A DNA stretch of 64,000 nucleotides from SKVR01 sp046291875 (lineage in GTDB: Bacteria; Bacteroidota; Bacteroidia; Bacteroidales; UBA7960). The notes beneath the pieces are model-generated. The model worked only from the letters and a program-made list of their open reading frames with translations. It was not told the origin of the DNA and did no database searches. The stretch is from contig JBKBSF010000003.1 in the NCBI GenBank assembly GCA_046291875.1, positions 1-64,000 on the forward strand, read 5' to 3'. A program made the position numbers and the translations under genes. Shown here one piece after another: positions 34,641 through 43,136 of the stretch. Numbering within the stretch: position 1 is the stretch's first letter; every line of letters starts with the position of its first letter.

Positions 34641-36059
34641 ATGAAACCAAAGGAAAGCTTGTTAAATAAAAATAAGGAAACATTGTCAATTCCGAGAACG
34701 AAATTTTTTATCGGTATTGCCTCAGGACTTCTTTTTTCTTTCTGGCTATATGCTTTCCTCTACATGTCCAGAGAAGTATTTAGGTTCTTTTCACAAACTG
34801 AATATTATGATTTACTAATCCTAAGTAACCGGGAAATTTTCTTTTACAACCTGTTTTTCGCATTTATCGCAGTAATATTCGGACAATCTATTTGTTTTAA
34901 CTATTGGTTTGAAAAACCAAGAACCCTATTTCATCGCAGCACCTGGAGAAGATTTTCCATAGTTAATGACAACAGGGTATTAAACTGGAATTTTCTCAGT
35001 TGGTTTTCTAAATTAGCAGTGGTCTATGGATTTTTTTTCTGCCTGACATGGAATGGTGGGTTCATCGATTTTATACTATTTCCCGACTATTCCTATATAT
35101 TTGCTTTAGTTGTTGTGGTGCTATACCTTCAGGTTTGGAACACTTTCCGAATTACATTTAAAAAGGAAAGTAAAAAGTGGTTTCTGATTTCGTTACTGGT
35201 AGTTTCAGGTTTATCCTTCACCTTTTCACAGATAAATTTCATAGACCATAAAGCTTTGAATGATAAATTCTTAAGTAAAAATATCTTTGCAAAATACAAT
35301 TTGGAATTACCAACTTCTGATTATTACAGGTATGGTACAGAACGATTTTCGTTGATAGAAAAATTATTTGTTGTTCTGATCGGGGAAAATGATAAAAACT
35401 CTGAGCCTCAGATTATTTATGAGAACCAAAAAATTGCGATTAATGAAATCGATAGTATTGTAAAATTCTGGAGATTAATAAGATCGCCTGCTGAAGCCGA
35501 TCTTATTGATGTTCGACTTTACATTGATAAGGATGTTCCAATGTATTTTGTAAATAATTTGAAGGAAGAGCTATCAAAAAACAATAGCAGACGAGTTTCA
35601 TTTGTCGTATATCCCGCAGATTTGAAGATTGAAAAGCTTTACGAGTACTATTATTCTGTGCCTTTTATATTACCCCCCCATGGAGAAGACAGACGTGTAA
35701 TTGCCAAAAGTTTTATAGAGACAACAAACATTGACAATATTATCAACCTGGATATCCGAAACACGGGTGAATTCTCCCTGAATGGACTGGTCATAACCGA
35801 AAATGACCTTGCAAAACATATTGAAGAAATATTAAGAGCTGAGATGAAGAGCATGTTTCTTTTCAGCTATTCAGGTTCAGTATCTTATTCAAACTTTATC
35901 TTTGCGTTAAGTCACATAAGAAGAATATCATATGAAATCAGAAATGAACTGGCTCTAAAAGAACATGGAATAACGTTTGATGAATTGCGCCTTTCAGAAG
36001 AATATGATGGTTTCGTTAATAAATACCCAGTACTATTTTTTAATTTCATATATGACTAA
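34641..36059 (+). CDS. Five-TM protein with two ExbD-like domains, unknown
   Basis: A 472-residue protein. Five hydrophobic segments lie in the N-terminal half (about 22-43, 66-90, 117-140, 150-170, 182-200). The soluble C-terminal half has two stretches that look like ExbD/TolR periplasmic domains: a first around residues 265-330 (IAINEIDSIVKFW, DVRLYIDKDVPMYFVNNLKEEL) and a second around 380-450 (NGLVITENDLAKHIEEIL, SMFLFSYSGSVSYSNFIFAL). This domain reading is weak, based on pattern only. I start at ATG 34641; an upstream ATG at 34602 lies inside repeat A. AT-rich codon use. Flanked by repeats A and B, like a gene cassette. Confidence 0.55.
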   Translation: MKPKESLLNKNKETLSIPRTKFFIGIASGLLFSFWLYAFLYMSREVFRFFSQTEYYDLLILSNREIFFYNLFFAFIAVIFGQSICFNYWFEKPRTLFHRSTWRRFSIVNDNRVLNWNFLSWFSKLAVVYGFFFCLTWNGGFIDFILFPDYSYIFALVVVVLYLQVWNTFRITFKKESKKWFLISLLVVSGLSFTFSQINFIDHKALNDKFLSKNIFAKYNLELPTSDYYRYGTERFSLIEKLFVVLIGENDKNSEPQIIYENQKIAINEIDSIVKFWRLIRSPAEADLIDVRLYIDKDVPMYFVNNLKEELSKNNSRRVSFVVYPADLKIEKLYEYYYSVPFILPPHGEDRRVIAKSFIETTNIDNIINLDIRNTGEFSLNGLVITENDLAKHIEEILRAEMKSMFLFSYSGSVSYSNFIFALSHIRRISYEIRNELALKEHGITFDELRLSEEYDGFVNKYPVLFFNFIYD

Positions 36060-36089
36060 CTGATGAATAATTGCAAAAACACACTGGTT

Positions 36090-36285
36090 CCAACATGGTA
36101 CAGCCAATCTCGTCAGAAAAAAAGAAACAGGGCTTGGCGGCAATCTGACGAGACTGCTCCGCGTGGGCTTTTACAGTCCCGCGCTTTCTGGAAAGCCCGC
36201 AACGCCCTCATGGAGCGTAGCGGAACAGAATCGCCTTAACGCTGATAAAGTGATAGTTACATGTGCAACATTAGGCACACTAATA
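36090..36285 (+). repeat. Structured intergenic repeat, copy B
   Basis: Begins TGGTACAGCCAATCTCGTCAG, 31 bases after a stop codon. CTCGTCAG (from about 36109) pairs with CTGACGAG (36144-36151). The next block from ACTGCTCCGCGTGGGC to GGAGCG is nearly identical to copy A. The right end has diverged: no GGCCATACCA arm, but TTAACGCTGATAA and then CAACATTAGGCAC appear where copy A has ACGTTAGGGATAA. Confidence 0.7.
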
Positions 36286-36289
36286 AAAA

Positions 36290-37063
36290 ATGAAGCAGAA
36301 AATACTTTTATACACAATCACACTGGGATTAATCCTGACACTTTACATGTTACGGATTTTCTTCATCGTCGACTTTAGATTTAAAAAAGAAGAATTGCTG
36401 ATTAAATGGAACTATTACAAAAACGCGGAAGTATTTCGAAATGCAGAAGCCTTTCTGTTTGACTTACCAGAACTGGAAATATATTTCATGAACAAAACAG
36501 ATCTGGAAATCACCCTATCACAAAGAGATGACAAATTCAATGATTGCTCTCACACTTTGCTTGATAAAGTATTCACCCTCTTTATAAGCGACACTTCAGC
36601 ACATTACCGTTACCGGAATACCAATGACGATATCCTGAATTTCTGGTTGGAAGAGAAGAAGATAGTGGTCCAGAACGCAGATAGTACATTTGTAATTCCA
36701 GGCAATTTTACCATAAACTATAAGGGAAACCTCACTTCTGATAACTCGCTGAAAGCAAAAGAAATATTCTGTATTGATATTGAGACCATCAACCTGATGA
36801 GAAACGAATTCAGAAAACTAAATTGCTTTGGCTATGAACGCGATTACATGGACAATGTAATCTTATTTTACCGGACTGTTTCCAGCAACCTACTCTTAGA
36901 TGTTTTTTCGTATGTAATGCTTTTACCAGAAAACAAGAGAGAAGACATAGACTACTTCATATCAAAAAACGGCAAAATCAACGATACCTTATACTGGTTT
37001 CATGACGAACACCTGCACGTTAACTATTTGAACTACATGAAATTAAACAACAGAACAATTTAA
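36290..37063 (+). CDS. Single-TM protein, unknown
   Basis: A 257-residue protein with one N-terminal membrane helix (about residues 5-26) and a 230-residue soluble part rich in Phe, Tyr, Asp and Asn. I do not recognise the family. The pattern suggests an inner-membrane-anchored periplasmic domain. Codon use is AT-rich, like its neighbour at 34641, and it follows repeat B within five bases. There is no copy of the structured repeat after it; instead a 585-base gap with a terminator and repeat D2 follows. Confidence 0.55.
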   Translation: MKQKILLYTITLGLILTLYMLRIFFIVDFRFKKEELLIKWNYYKNAEVFRNAEAFLFDLPELEIYFMNKTDLEITLSQRDDKFNDCSHTLLDKVFTLFISDTSAHYRYRNTNDDILNFWLEEKKIVVQNADSTFVIPGNFTINYKGNLTSDNSLKAKEIFCIDIETINLMRNEFRKLNCFGYERDYMDNVILFYRTVSSNLLLDVFSYVMLLPENKREDIDYFISKNGKINDTLYWFHDEHLHVNYLNYMKLNNRTI

Positions 37064-37389
37064 ATACGGTTGCAGGCGAGACATTCCTCACACCCCATTT
37101 CCTATACACCTCCTTCCACAAAAGCTTGACACACCTTCACAGGCAGCCTGCACAATACCAGGGGCACCCTCTTCGAAAACATTTAAATATTCAACAAACT
37201 TTTCTATATTTACAAGCCATTTACTCACCTGGGAAAGCCCCTTAAAATTGACAACCTAAGGCTGTCCCTTCGAAATAATATGCTGATATACGGGAACGAT
37301 TGTAAGCCTGTCAAGAAGAAAAGGCAAGGGGTAAAGAAAACACCCCCCGACCGAAATACATAACCCTCTCTACACTTTCTAATAGTTAC

Positions 37390-37417
37390 AAAAGGCCCGC
37401 TTGGGCCTTTTCTTTTT
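37390..37417 (+). terminator. Intrinsic terminator in the accessory gap
   Basis: AAAAGGCCC pairs with GGGCCTTTT around a GCTT loop, followed by CTTTTT. It can end transcripts of the gene at 36290. Confidence 0.75.
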
Positions 37418-37450
37418 GCCGACACTCGTTGTCGCCTCTCTTGCATAGAT

Positions 37451-37570
37451 TTGCAGGCAAACAGGGTCATTCATGAAATATATTGATTTTAAATTGCGAT
37501 AGATGGAGATTCAGGTATTAAGAATAGGAAAATGTGGGTTATATTTGATGATATAAATTAGTTGCCAACA
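37451..37570 (+). repeat. Leader repeat D2
   Basis: Second copy of the 120-base leader (see 33811-33930). It keeps TATATTTG at 37540-37547 and lies about 80 bases before the DUF1016 gene. Confidence 0.75.
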
Positions 37571-37613
37571 AGGCTAACCGACCGCTTGGTGCAAAATTTT
37601 AATTGGAAACTAA

Positions 37614-37640
37614 TTCGTATTTTAGCCTGATAAATACGAA
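37614..37640. promoter_or_regulatory. Operator-like dyad directly before the DUF1016 gene
   Basis: TTCGTATTT and AAATACGAA form a perfect 9-bp inverted repeat with a nine-base spacer, ending eight bases before the start codon. It could bind a repressor or hide the ribosome site. Confidence 0.45.
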
Positions 37641-37648
37641 ATACTATC

Positions 37649-38656
37649 ATGAATTTACCCCAAGACAAAAACAAGTACCTGAAATTAGTTCAGTCGATTG
37701 GTAATACAATTGAAGGAGCGAGAAATCGTGCAATTAAAGCTGTAAACACCGAACTACTCAGAGCCAATTGGGAAATCGGCAAATATATTGTTGAGTTTGA
37801 GCAATACGGAAATGAAAAAGCAGAATATGGAAGTGCATTGCTTGACACTTTGGCAAAAGACCTAAAACAAAGATTTGGCAAGGGATTTAGTAAAAGTAAC
37901 GTTTATTTGATGAGACAGTTTTACCTTAAATTTCCAATTTTCCAGACACTGTCTGGAAAATTGTCGTGGTCTCATTATGCTGAATTATTGGGTGTTTCAG
38001 ACGATACTGCCAGAGAATTTTATTTAAAACAATGTGACAAAGAGAACTGGACTGTAAGGGAACTGAAAAGGCAGATAAATTCTTCGCTTTTTGAAAGATT
38101 AGCGCTGAGTAAAGATAAAAAAGAAATACTTGAACTTGCCCGAGACGGTTTAACTGTCTCTCAACCTAAAGATATTGTCAAAGACCCGTATATTATTGAA
38201 TTTTTGAAAATATCTGAAGAGCTTCGAATGACTGAAAGTAGCCTTGAGCAAAAGATAATTGATAACCTTCAGGTTTTTCTTCTTGAACTGGGTAAAGGCT
38301 TTTCTTTTGTGGGCAGACAATACAGAATAACGTTGGACAATGACCACTTCTATGTTGACTTGGTATTTTATCACCGAATATTAAGGTGCTTCGTGCTTAT
38401 TGACCTTAAAACCAGACATGTAAAACATTATGATATTGGTCAAATGAACCTCTATCTAAACTATTTTAAAAACGAAGAAAACACCGAAGGAGATAACCCG
38501 CCGATAGGAATAGTTTTAGGAGCAGATAAAAATGACATTCTTGTGGAATATGCAATAGGTGGAATTTCGAATAATATTTTTGTTTCTAAGTATCAGCTTT
38601 ATTTGCCTGACAAAAAGGAACTTGAAGAAAAAGTAAAAGAATTAATAAACGAGTAA
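37649..38656 (+). CDS. DUF1016/YhcG-family PD-(D/E)xK nuclease
   Basis: A 335-residue YhcG-type protein. The N-terminal DUF1016 helical region has ARNRAIKAVNTELLRANWEIGKYI (in part) and KSNVYLMRQFYLKFP, with the SWSHYAELLG motif near 108-117. The C-terminal PD-(D/E)xK nuclease domain has HFYVDLVFYHR, then FVLIDLKTRH (DLK near 250) and the helix DIGQMNLYLNYF. Members are often next to type I restriction loci and may act on DNA in defence; the exact role is unknown. It is followed by structured repeat C and, about 600 bases on, by hsdR. Confidence 0.85.
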   Translation: MNLPQDKNKYLKLVQSIGNTIEGARNRAIKAVNTELLRANWEIGKYIVEFEQYGNEKAEYGSALLDTLAKDLKQRFGKGFSKSNVYLMRQFYLKFPIFQTLSGKLSWSHYAELLGVSDDTAREFYLKQCDKENWTVRELKRQINSSLFERLALSKDKKEILELARDGLTVSQPKDIVKDPYIIEFLKISEELRMTESSLEQKIIDNLQVFLLELGKGFSFVGRQYRITLDNDHFYVDLVFYHRILRCFVLIDLKTRHVKHYDIGQMNLYLNYFKNEENTEGDNPPIGIVLGADKNDILVEYAIGGISNNIFVSKYQLYLPDKKELEEKVKELINE

Positions 38657-38668
38657 ACTAAGCCCAGT

Positions 38669-38825
38669 TGGCAACATGGTATAGCCAATCTCGTCAGAAA
38701 TGACGAGACGGGTCTTGGTGGTAGTTTTATCTCCCCTCTGGCCTGACTACTTAGCGTGGCCTTTTGTAGCAGTGGGTAGCAACGAAGCCCCCAAATCCAT
38801 TACTGTGGCCATACCAATAATGAAC
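38669..38825 (+). repeat. Structured intergenic repeat, copy C
   Basis: Starts 13 bases after the DUF1016 stop with CAACATGGTATAGCC and ends with GGCCATACCA, again an imperfect terminal inverted repeat. CTCGTCA-GAAA-TGACGAG (from about 38689) is a perfect hairpin with a GNRA-like loop. The middle differs from copies A and B, but the palindromic plan and GGTCTTGGTGGTAGTT are shared. Confidence 0.7.
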
Positions 38826-38854
38826 AGATAAAATCAACTTCAATCCCCCACCCC

Positions 38855-39013
38855 ATGCCCCCAAAAAAACCAAAAAAACTAAAATACCGGATCGAATACT
38901 CCAACGGAGATGTAGAGATTATGGAATGCGACACCTTCCGGGAAGCCCTGGATAAGTTTTCCAAAAAGGCTATGGAGCTGAAGCTGTCGGTAAGTTATGA
39001 GTTGGTGAGTTGA
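38855..39013 (+). CDS. Small conserved-looking protein, unknown
   Basis: A 52-residue open frame, lysine-rich at the start (MPPKKPKKLKYRIEYSNGD) with an amphipathic helix (FREALDKFSKKAMEL, about 28-42) and a terminal strand. The composition looks coding and the GC level matches the hsd genes rather than the AT-rich cassette genes. I do not recognise the family and see no ribosome site. It lies between repeat C and hsdR. Confidence 0.45.
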   Translation: MPPKKPKKLKYRIEYSNGDVEIMECDTFREALDKFSKKAMELKLSVSYELVS

Positions 39014-39237
39014 AAACCGGGGGCTTAAACCGGCTTGAGGAACATTTAACTCTTTTATCTGGACAAGGGGCTGCTTTGCACCACTGTTTATCACCATATC
39101 CCAACAATCAAACTAATCTGCAAAGGATGGTACAATCATACATTTTATCCCTATTTTTGCTAATAACCGTTATACTCTTAAAACTGACATCGTAAAGTGA
39201 ACCCGATCCCTTGAAACAGCAATAAACCCCGGCAGAC

Positions 39238-41619
39238 ATGAACAAAAAATCCCTTTCCGAAAGAGACATCTGTTCCAAGTATATCAACCCGGCCCTCGCA
39301 AATGCAGGCTGGGATAGTCGCAGACAGGTACGCGAAGAGGTATTCTTTACCGATGGGCGCATTATTGTGCAGGGAAGTTTATATACACGGGGCAAAAGGA
39401 AACGGGCCGACTATATCTTGTATTACAAACCGGGCGTACCCATTGCGGTGATTGAGGCCAAGGGCAACAAGCATCATATGGGTGATGGCATGCAACAGGC
39501 ACTGGAATATGCGGAAATACTGCAAATCCCTTTTGTGTTTACTTCCAATGGCGATGGTTTTGTGTTTCACGACCGGACGATAACAGCCGGGCAAAAGGAA
39601 ACAGAACTTTCTTTGGATAACTTCCCATCACCCGACGAATTGTGGAACAAATACCTTGATACACAGGAAATCAAAACCTCTGATGCCAGGCAATTGCTTG
39701 AGCAGGAATACTTTGTGGATGAAAGCGAAAAAAGGCCGCGTTACTATCAGCAGAATGCCATCAACCGCACCATTGAAGCCGTTGCCCGCGGACAAAACCG
39801 CATACTGCTGGTGATGGCCACCGGAACCGGAAAAACCTATACCGCATTTCATATCATCTGGCGATTGTGGAAAACAGGAACCCACAAACGCATTTTGTTC
39901 CTGGCCGACCGCAACGCCTTGCTCACTCAAACCAAAAACGGCGATTTTTCTCCCTTCGGCAACGACATCATGCACATTATCCGCCACCGGAAGATTGACA
40001 AATCTTACCAGATTTATTTTGCCCTTTACCAGGGTCTCACGGGGGTGGATGAGATAAAGAATGTGTACCGGGAATTTAGTCCTGATTTTTTCGACCTGGT
40101 GGTCATTGATGAGTGCCACAGGGGCAGTGCCGCTGAAGCATCTGCCTGGCGCGAGGTGCTGGAGTATTTTCAAAGTGCCACGCAGGTGGGCCTCACGGCC
40201 ACTCCCAAAGAGACCAAAGACATCTCCAATATCGCTTATTTTGGCGAACCTGTTTATACCTACAGTCTGAAACAAGGTATTGACGACGGCTTTCTGGCTC
40301 CATACAAGGTGGTGCGCATCACCACCAATGTGGACGAGGGCTGGCGACCCACCAAAGGGCTCAGGGACAAATACGGGCATGAGGTGGAAGACCGCATCTA
40401 CAATCTGAAAGACTACGATCGTACACTTGCCATTGATGAACGCACCCAGGTGGTGGCACAGAAGATCACTGAGTTTCTCAATGCTACCGACCGCTATGCA
40501 AAGACCATAGTTTTTTGTACAGATATTGACCATGCCAACCGCATGCGACAGGCACTGATCAACGAAAATGCCGATATGGTTGCCAAACACTGGAATTATG
40601 TAGTAAAGATTACCGGCGACGATGAGGTGGGCAAACAGGAGCTGGACAATTTTACCGATGTGGAAGAACGCATGCCCGTAATTGCCACTACTTCCAAAAT
40701 GCTCACCACCGGCATCGACACCAAAATGGTAAAACTCATTGTGCTGGAGTCCAACATCGGCTCCATGACCGAGTTCAAACAGATCATCGGGCGGGGCACC
40801 CGAATCAGGGAAGCCGATGGCAAGGTTTTTTTTACCATCATGGATTTCCGCAAAGCCACCAACCTGTTTGCTGACCCCGACTTCGATGGCGACCCTGTGC
40901 AGATTTACGAACCCGGCAATGATGAACCGGTGGTACCACCCGATGTGGAACCCCAGGAAGAAGAACCCGGTGATACTACAGGCGATACTTTTATTCCCGA
41001 TGAACCCCATACCCCTTTGCCACCCGATATCTCCATTGACGAAACAGAAACAAGAATAAGAAAATTCTATGTTAACAATGTGGAAGTGAAAGTGGTGAAT
41101 GAACGGGTACAGTATTACGGCAAGGACGGCAAACTTATTACCGAATCCCTTAAACAATACAGTCGCGAAAACCTGCTCAGGGAATACCATACGGCGGAAA
41201 CCTTTCGGCAGAAGTGGAATACCGCATCCAAAAAGGAACAACTTCTGCAGGAACTGGCGGAGCAGGGCATCCTGGTGGAAGCTTTGCGCGAAGAGGTGGG
41301 GCGCGAGCTGGATGTATTCGACCTGATTTGCCATGTAGCATTTGATATGCCACCACTTACCCGAAAAGAAAGGGCGGATCAGGTAAAGAAACGCAACTAT
41401 TTTGCAAAGTACGGCGACCAGGCCCGCAAAGTACTGGAAGGACTACTGGAAAAATATGTGGAAAGCGGGGTAATGTCCATCGAAAATACTTCGGTGCTCA
41501 AGCTCAAACCCTTGTCCGACATGGGCAGTCCTGTAGAACTGGTTAGGGCCTTCGGTAAGAAAAAGGATTTTGAAAAAGCCATCAAAGAACTTGAACAGGA
41601 AATTTACAAAACTGCATAG
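39238..41619 (+). CDS. hsdR: Type I restriction enzyme, R subunit
   Basis: A 793-residue HsdR, the motor and nuclease subunit that translocates and cuts unmethylated DNA. The PD-(D/E)xK nuclease is at the N-terminus (Asp58 in KRADYIL, Glu73 and Lys75 in VIEAKG). The helicase core follows with RYYQQNAI and Walker A ATGTGKT (about 193-200), the DECHRGS box (about 297-303), TATP and the C-terminal IIGRGTRIR motif VI. From about 560 there is an acidic, Pro-rich linker (DEPVVPPDVEPQEEEPGD) and a C-terminal helical domain that binds the methylase. It is the first gene of a four-gene operon; its stop overlaps the GTG of the next gene. Confidence 0.93.
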   Translation: MNKKSLSERDICSKYINPALANAGWDSRRQVREEVFFTDGRIIVQGSLYTRGKRKRADYILYYKPGVPIAVIEAKGNKHHMGDGMQQALEYAEILQIPFVFTSNGDGFVFHDRTITAGQKETELSLDNFPSPDELWNKYLDTQEIKTSDARQLLEQEYFVDESEKRPRYYQQNAINRTIEAVARGQNRILLVMATGTGKTYTAFHIIWRLWKTGTHKRILFLADRNALLTQTKNGDFSPFGNDIMHIIRHRKIDKSYQIYFALYQGLTGVDEIKNVYREFSPDFFDLVVIDECHRGSAAEASAWREVLEYFQSATQVGLTATPKETKDISNIAYFGEPVYTYSLKQGIDDGFLAPYKVVRITTNVDEGWRPTKGLRDKYGHEVEDRIYNLKDYDRTLAIDERTQVVAQKITEFLNATDRYAKTIVFCTDIDHANRMRQALINENADMVAKHWNYVVKITGDDEVGKQELDNFTDVEERMPVIATTSKMLTTGIDTKMVKLIVLESNIGSMTEFKQIIGRGTRIREADGKVFFTIMDFRKATNLFADPDFDGDPVQIYEPGNDEPVVPPDVEPQEEEPGDTTGDTFIPDEPHTPLPPDISIDETETRIRKFYVNNVEVKVVNERVQYYGKDGKLITESLKQYSRENLLREYHTAETFRQKWNTASKKEQLLQELAEQGILVEALREEVGRELDVFDLICHVAFDMPPLTRKERADQVKKRNYFAKYGDQARKVLEGLLEKYVESGVMSIENTSVLKLKPLSDMGSPVELVRAFGKKKDFEKAIKELEQEIYKTA

Positions 41620-43136
41620 TGGACTTAATAAATAAAATAAAACAGCCTGAAGGCAGAAGAATTGAATTCAAAAAAGAGCTACCAGCTGGTGTTGCGGTAG
41701 CCAAAACCATTATTGCGTTTGCCAATGATGCAGGGGGTGAGTTATTTATTGGAGTACAAAATGAACCTCGCATCATTACCGGTGTGAAAAAAGATAAGCT
41801 CGACGAAATCGATAATAAAATCAGCAATCTGGTGAACGATTTATGTGAGCCGGTTATTCTTCCTGATATCTCCTTTTTAGAAATCGAAGGAAAAATGCTT
41901 GTCAGAGTTTTTATTCATAAAGGCCCCAAACCACCCTATTATTTAAAAAACAGAGGAAAACAGGATGGGACTTTTATCAGAGTGGGTTCTTCCAATCGCC
42001 AGGCTTCTGCGGATATTCTTACAGAACTTGAGAGACAAGGCAAACACCTTTCTTTTGATGGTGAGGTATGTTTTGATGCAGACCTGGAAGATTTGAACTT
42101 AGATGCCTTTGCTGCTTTTTTCAAAGACAGAACCGGGGAACCGATAAATGATCAAATATTGAAAAAGTTAGGCCTGGTGTCTCAACAGCATGGCAGGTTG
42201 GTGCCTACCTACGCCTTAATTCTTTTATCTGAAAGCCCGGTAAGGAAAGCTTTATTTCCCAACGCAAAAATTGAGTGCGCCAGGTTTAAAGGAACTGTGC
42301 CGGGGACTTTCATAGATGACAAAACGATTGACAGCAATGTGTCACAACATGCAGAGCAAGCTTATCAGTTTGTTATCAGGCACATTTCCAAAGGCACAGT
42401 GGATTACCAGGGAGTATATCGCAATGAAAGGTGGGAGTACCCACTGGTAGCCATCAGGGAAGTGATACGCAATGCCGTTATTCACAGAGATTATTCCCTT
42501 ACCGGGAAAGATATAAAGATCGCCGTTTTTGACGATAAAATAGAAATAACAAGTCCTGGAAAACTAATGCCTACTGTAGATTTTGATCTAATGGATGCCG
42601 GGCAGTCGGATATCAGAAATAAAATCCTTGCCCCGGTGTTTAAAAAGTTGGGTATAATCGAACAGTGGGGAAATGGCCTGCAGCTCATTGCCAACGATCT
42701 TAAAGACTATCCTGAAATAGATTTCAGATGGTCAGAACCAGGGGTGGCATTTCGGATTTCCTTTATTAAAAAGGATTACAAAGCACAGCAGGAGTCACAG
42801 CAGGAGTTACAGCAAGAGTTGCAGCAAGAGTTACAGCAAGAGTTGCAGCAAGAGTTACAGCAAGAGTTGCAGTACGAGTTGCAGCACGAGTTGCAGCACG
42901 AGTCATTGTTCTCAAAGGTCTTAATATTAATAATAGACAACCCAAAATCAAGAAAAGAAATTTCAATTGAATTAGGGCAAAAATCAATATCTGGTCAATT
43001 AAACGAGATACTTAAAAGACTTCAAGAGAAGGGTTTAATTGATTGGACTATTAAAGATAAACCCAAAAGCTCAAAACAACAATACCGAATCACCACCAGA
43101 GGAATCATGTTTTTAAAACTACTGAAAAAACAATAA
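41619..43136 (+). CDS. AlbA_2/HATPase-type ATP-binding protein inside the hsd operon
   Basis: A 505-residue protein. The N-terminal AlbA_2 (Schlafen-like) domain spans about 10-130 (EGRRIEFKKELPAG, IIAFANDAGGELFIGVQNE). A HATPase_c_4-type domain spans about 260-385 (LVAIREVIRNAVIHRDYS, IEITSPGKL, GNGLQLI). From residue about 390 there is a ten-unit QQEL repeat (40 residues), then a winged-helix-like end (LGQKSISGQLNEILKRL). GTG 41619 overlaps the hsdR stop, and the stop overlaps the hsdM ATG, so it is translationally coupled to both. Such genes are common guests in type I loci; the role is unknown, possibly regulation. Confidence 0.85.
   Translation: MDLINKIKQPEGRRIEFKKELPAGVAVAKTIIAFANDAGGELFIGVQNEPRIITGVKKDKLDEIDNKISNLVNDLCEPVILPDISFLEIEGKMLVRVFIHKGPKPPYYLKNRGKQDGTFIRVGSSNRQASADILTELERQGKHLSFDGEVCFDADLEDLNLDAFAAFFKDRTGEPINDQILKKLGLVSQQHGRLVPTYALILLSESPVRKALFPNAKIECARFKGTVPGTFIDDKTIDSNVSQHAEQAYQFVIRHISKGTVDYQGVYRNERWEYPLVAIREVIRNAVIHRDYSLTGKDIKIAVFDDKIEITSPGKLMPTVDFDLMDAGQSDIRNKILAPVFKKLGIIEQWGNGLQLIANDLKDYPEIDFRWSEPGVAFRISFIKKDYKAQQESQQELQQELQQELQQELQQELQQELQYELQHELQHESLFSKVLILIIDNPKSRKEISIELGQKSISGQLNEILKRLQEKGLIDWTIKDKPKSSKQQYRITTRGIMFLKLLKKQ
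42786..42905 (+). repeat. Ten tandem 12-bp units coding for QQEL-like repeats
   Basis: Ten units read QQES, six QQEL, QYEL, QHEL, QHES. The Leu codons alternate TTA and TTG, giving a higher-order 24-base period. Gain or loss of units keeps the frame, so it would change a linker length rather than switch the gene off. Confidence 0.9.

Larger units (their letters stand above)
37064..37648. other. Gap holding a terminator, repeat D2 and an operator-like dyad
   Basis: No reliable gene. A minus-strand open frame at 37225-37470 crosses the terminator and looks spurious. Features in it are listed separately. Confidence 0.5.

Noticed and set aside
37225..37470. Minus-strand open frame of 81 residues in the accessory gap, with a faint resemblance to the start of GIY-YIG proteins in its last part
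   Set aside because: It crosses a clear terminator and repeat D2, the similarity is only a few residues and the rest is not protein-like. A degenerate remnant cannot be excluded.
34431..38825. Firm call of an integron with true attC sites
   Set aside because: No integrase is in the window, core-site matches are partial and only three copies are available, so it is kept as a hypothesis only.
39628..41334. Long minus-strand open frame (over 560 codons) opposite hsdR
   Set aside because: It is the mirror of a strongly supported hsdR frame, has no domain pattern, and long antisense frames are expected from codon bias.
42786..42905. Tandem repeat as a CRISPR array or phase-variation switch
   Set aside because: Units are 12 bp, have no spacers and lie in a coding frame. 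Changes by whole units keep the frame, so they cannot switch the gene off.
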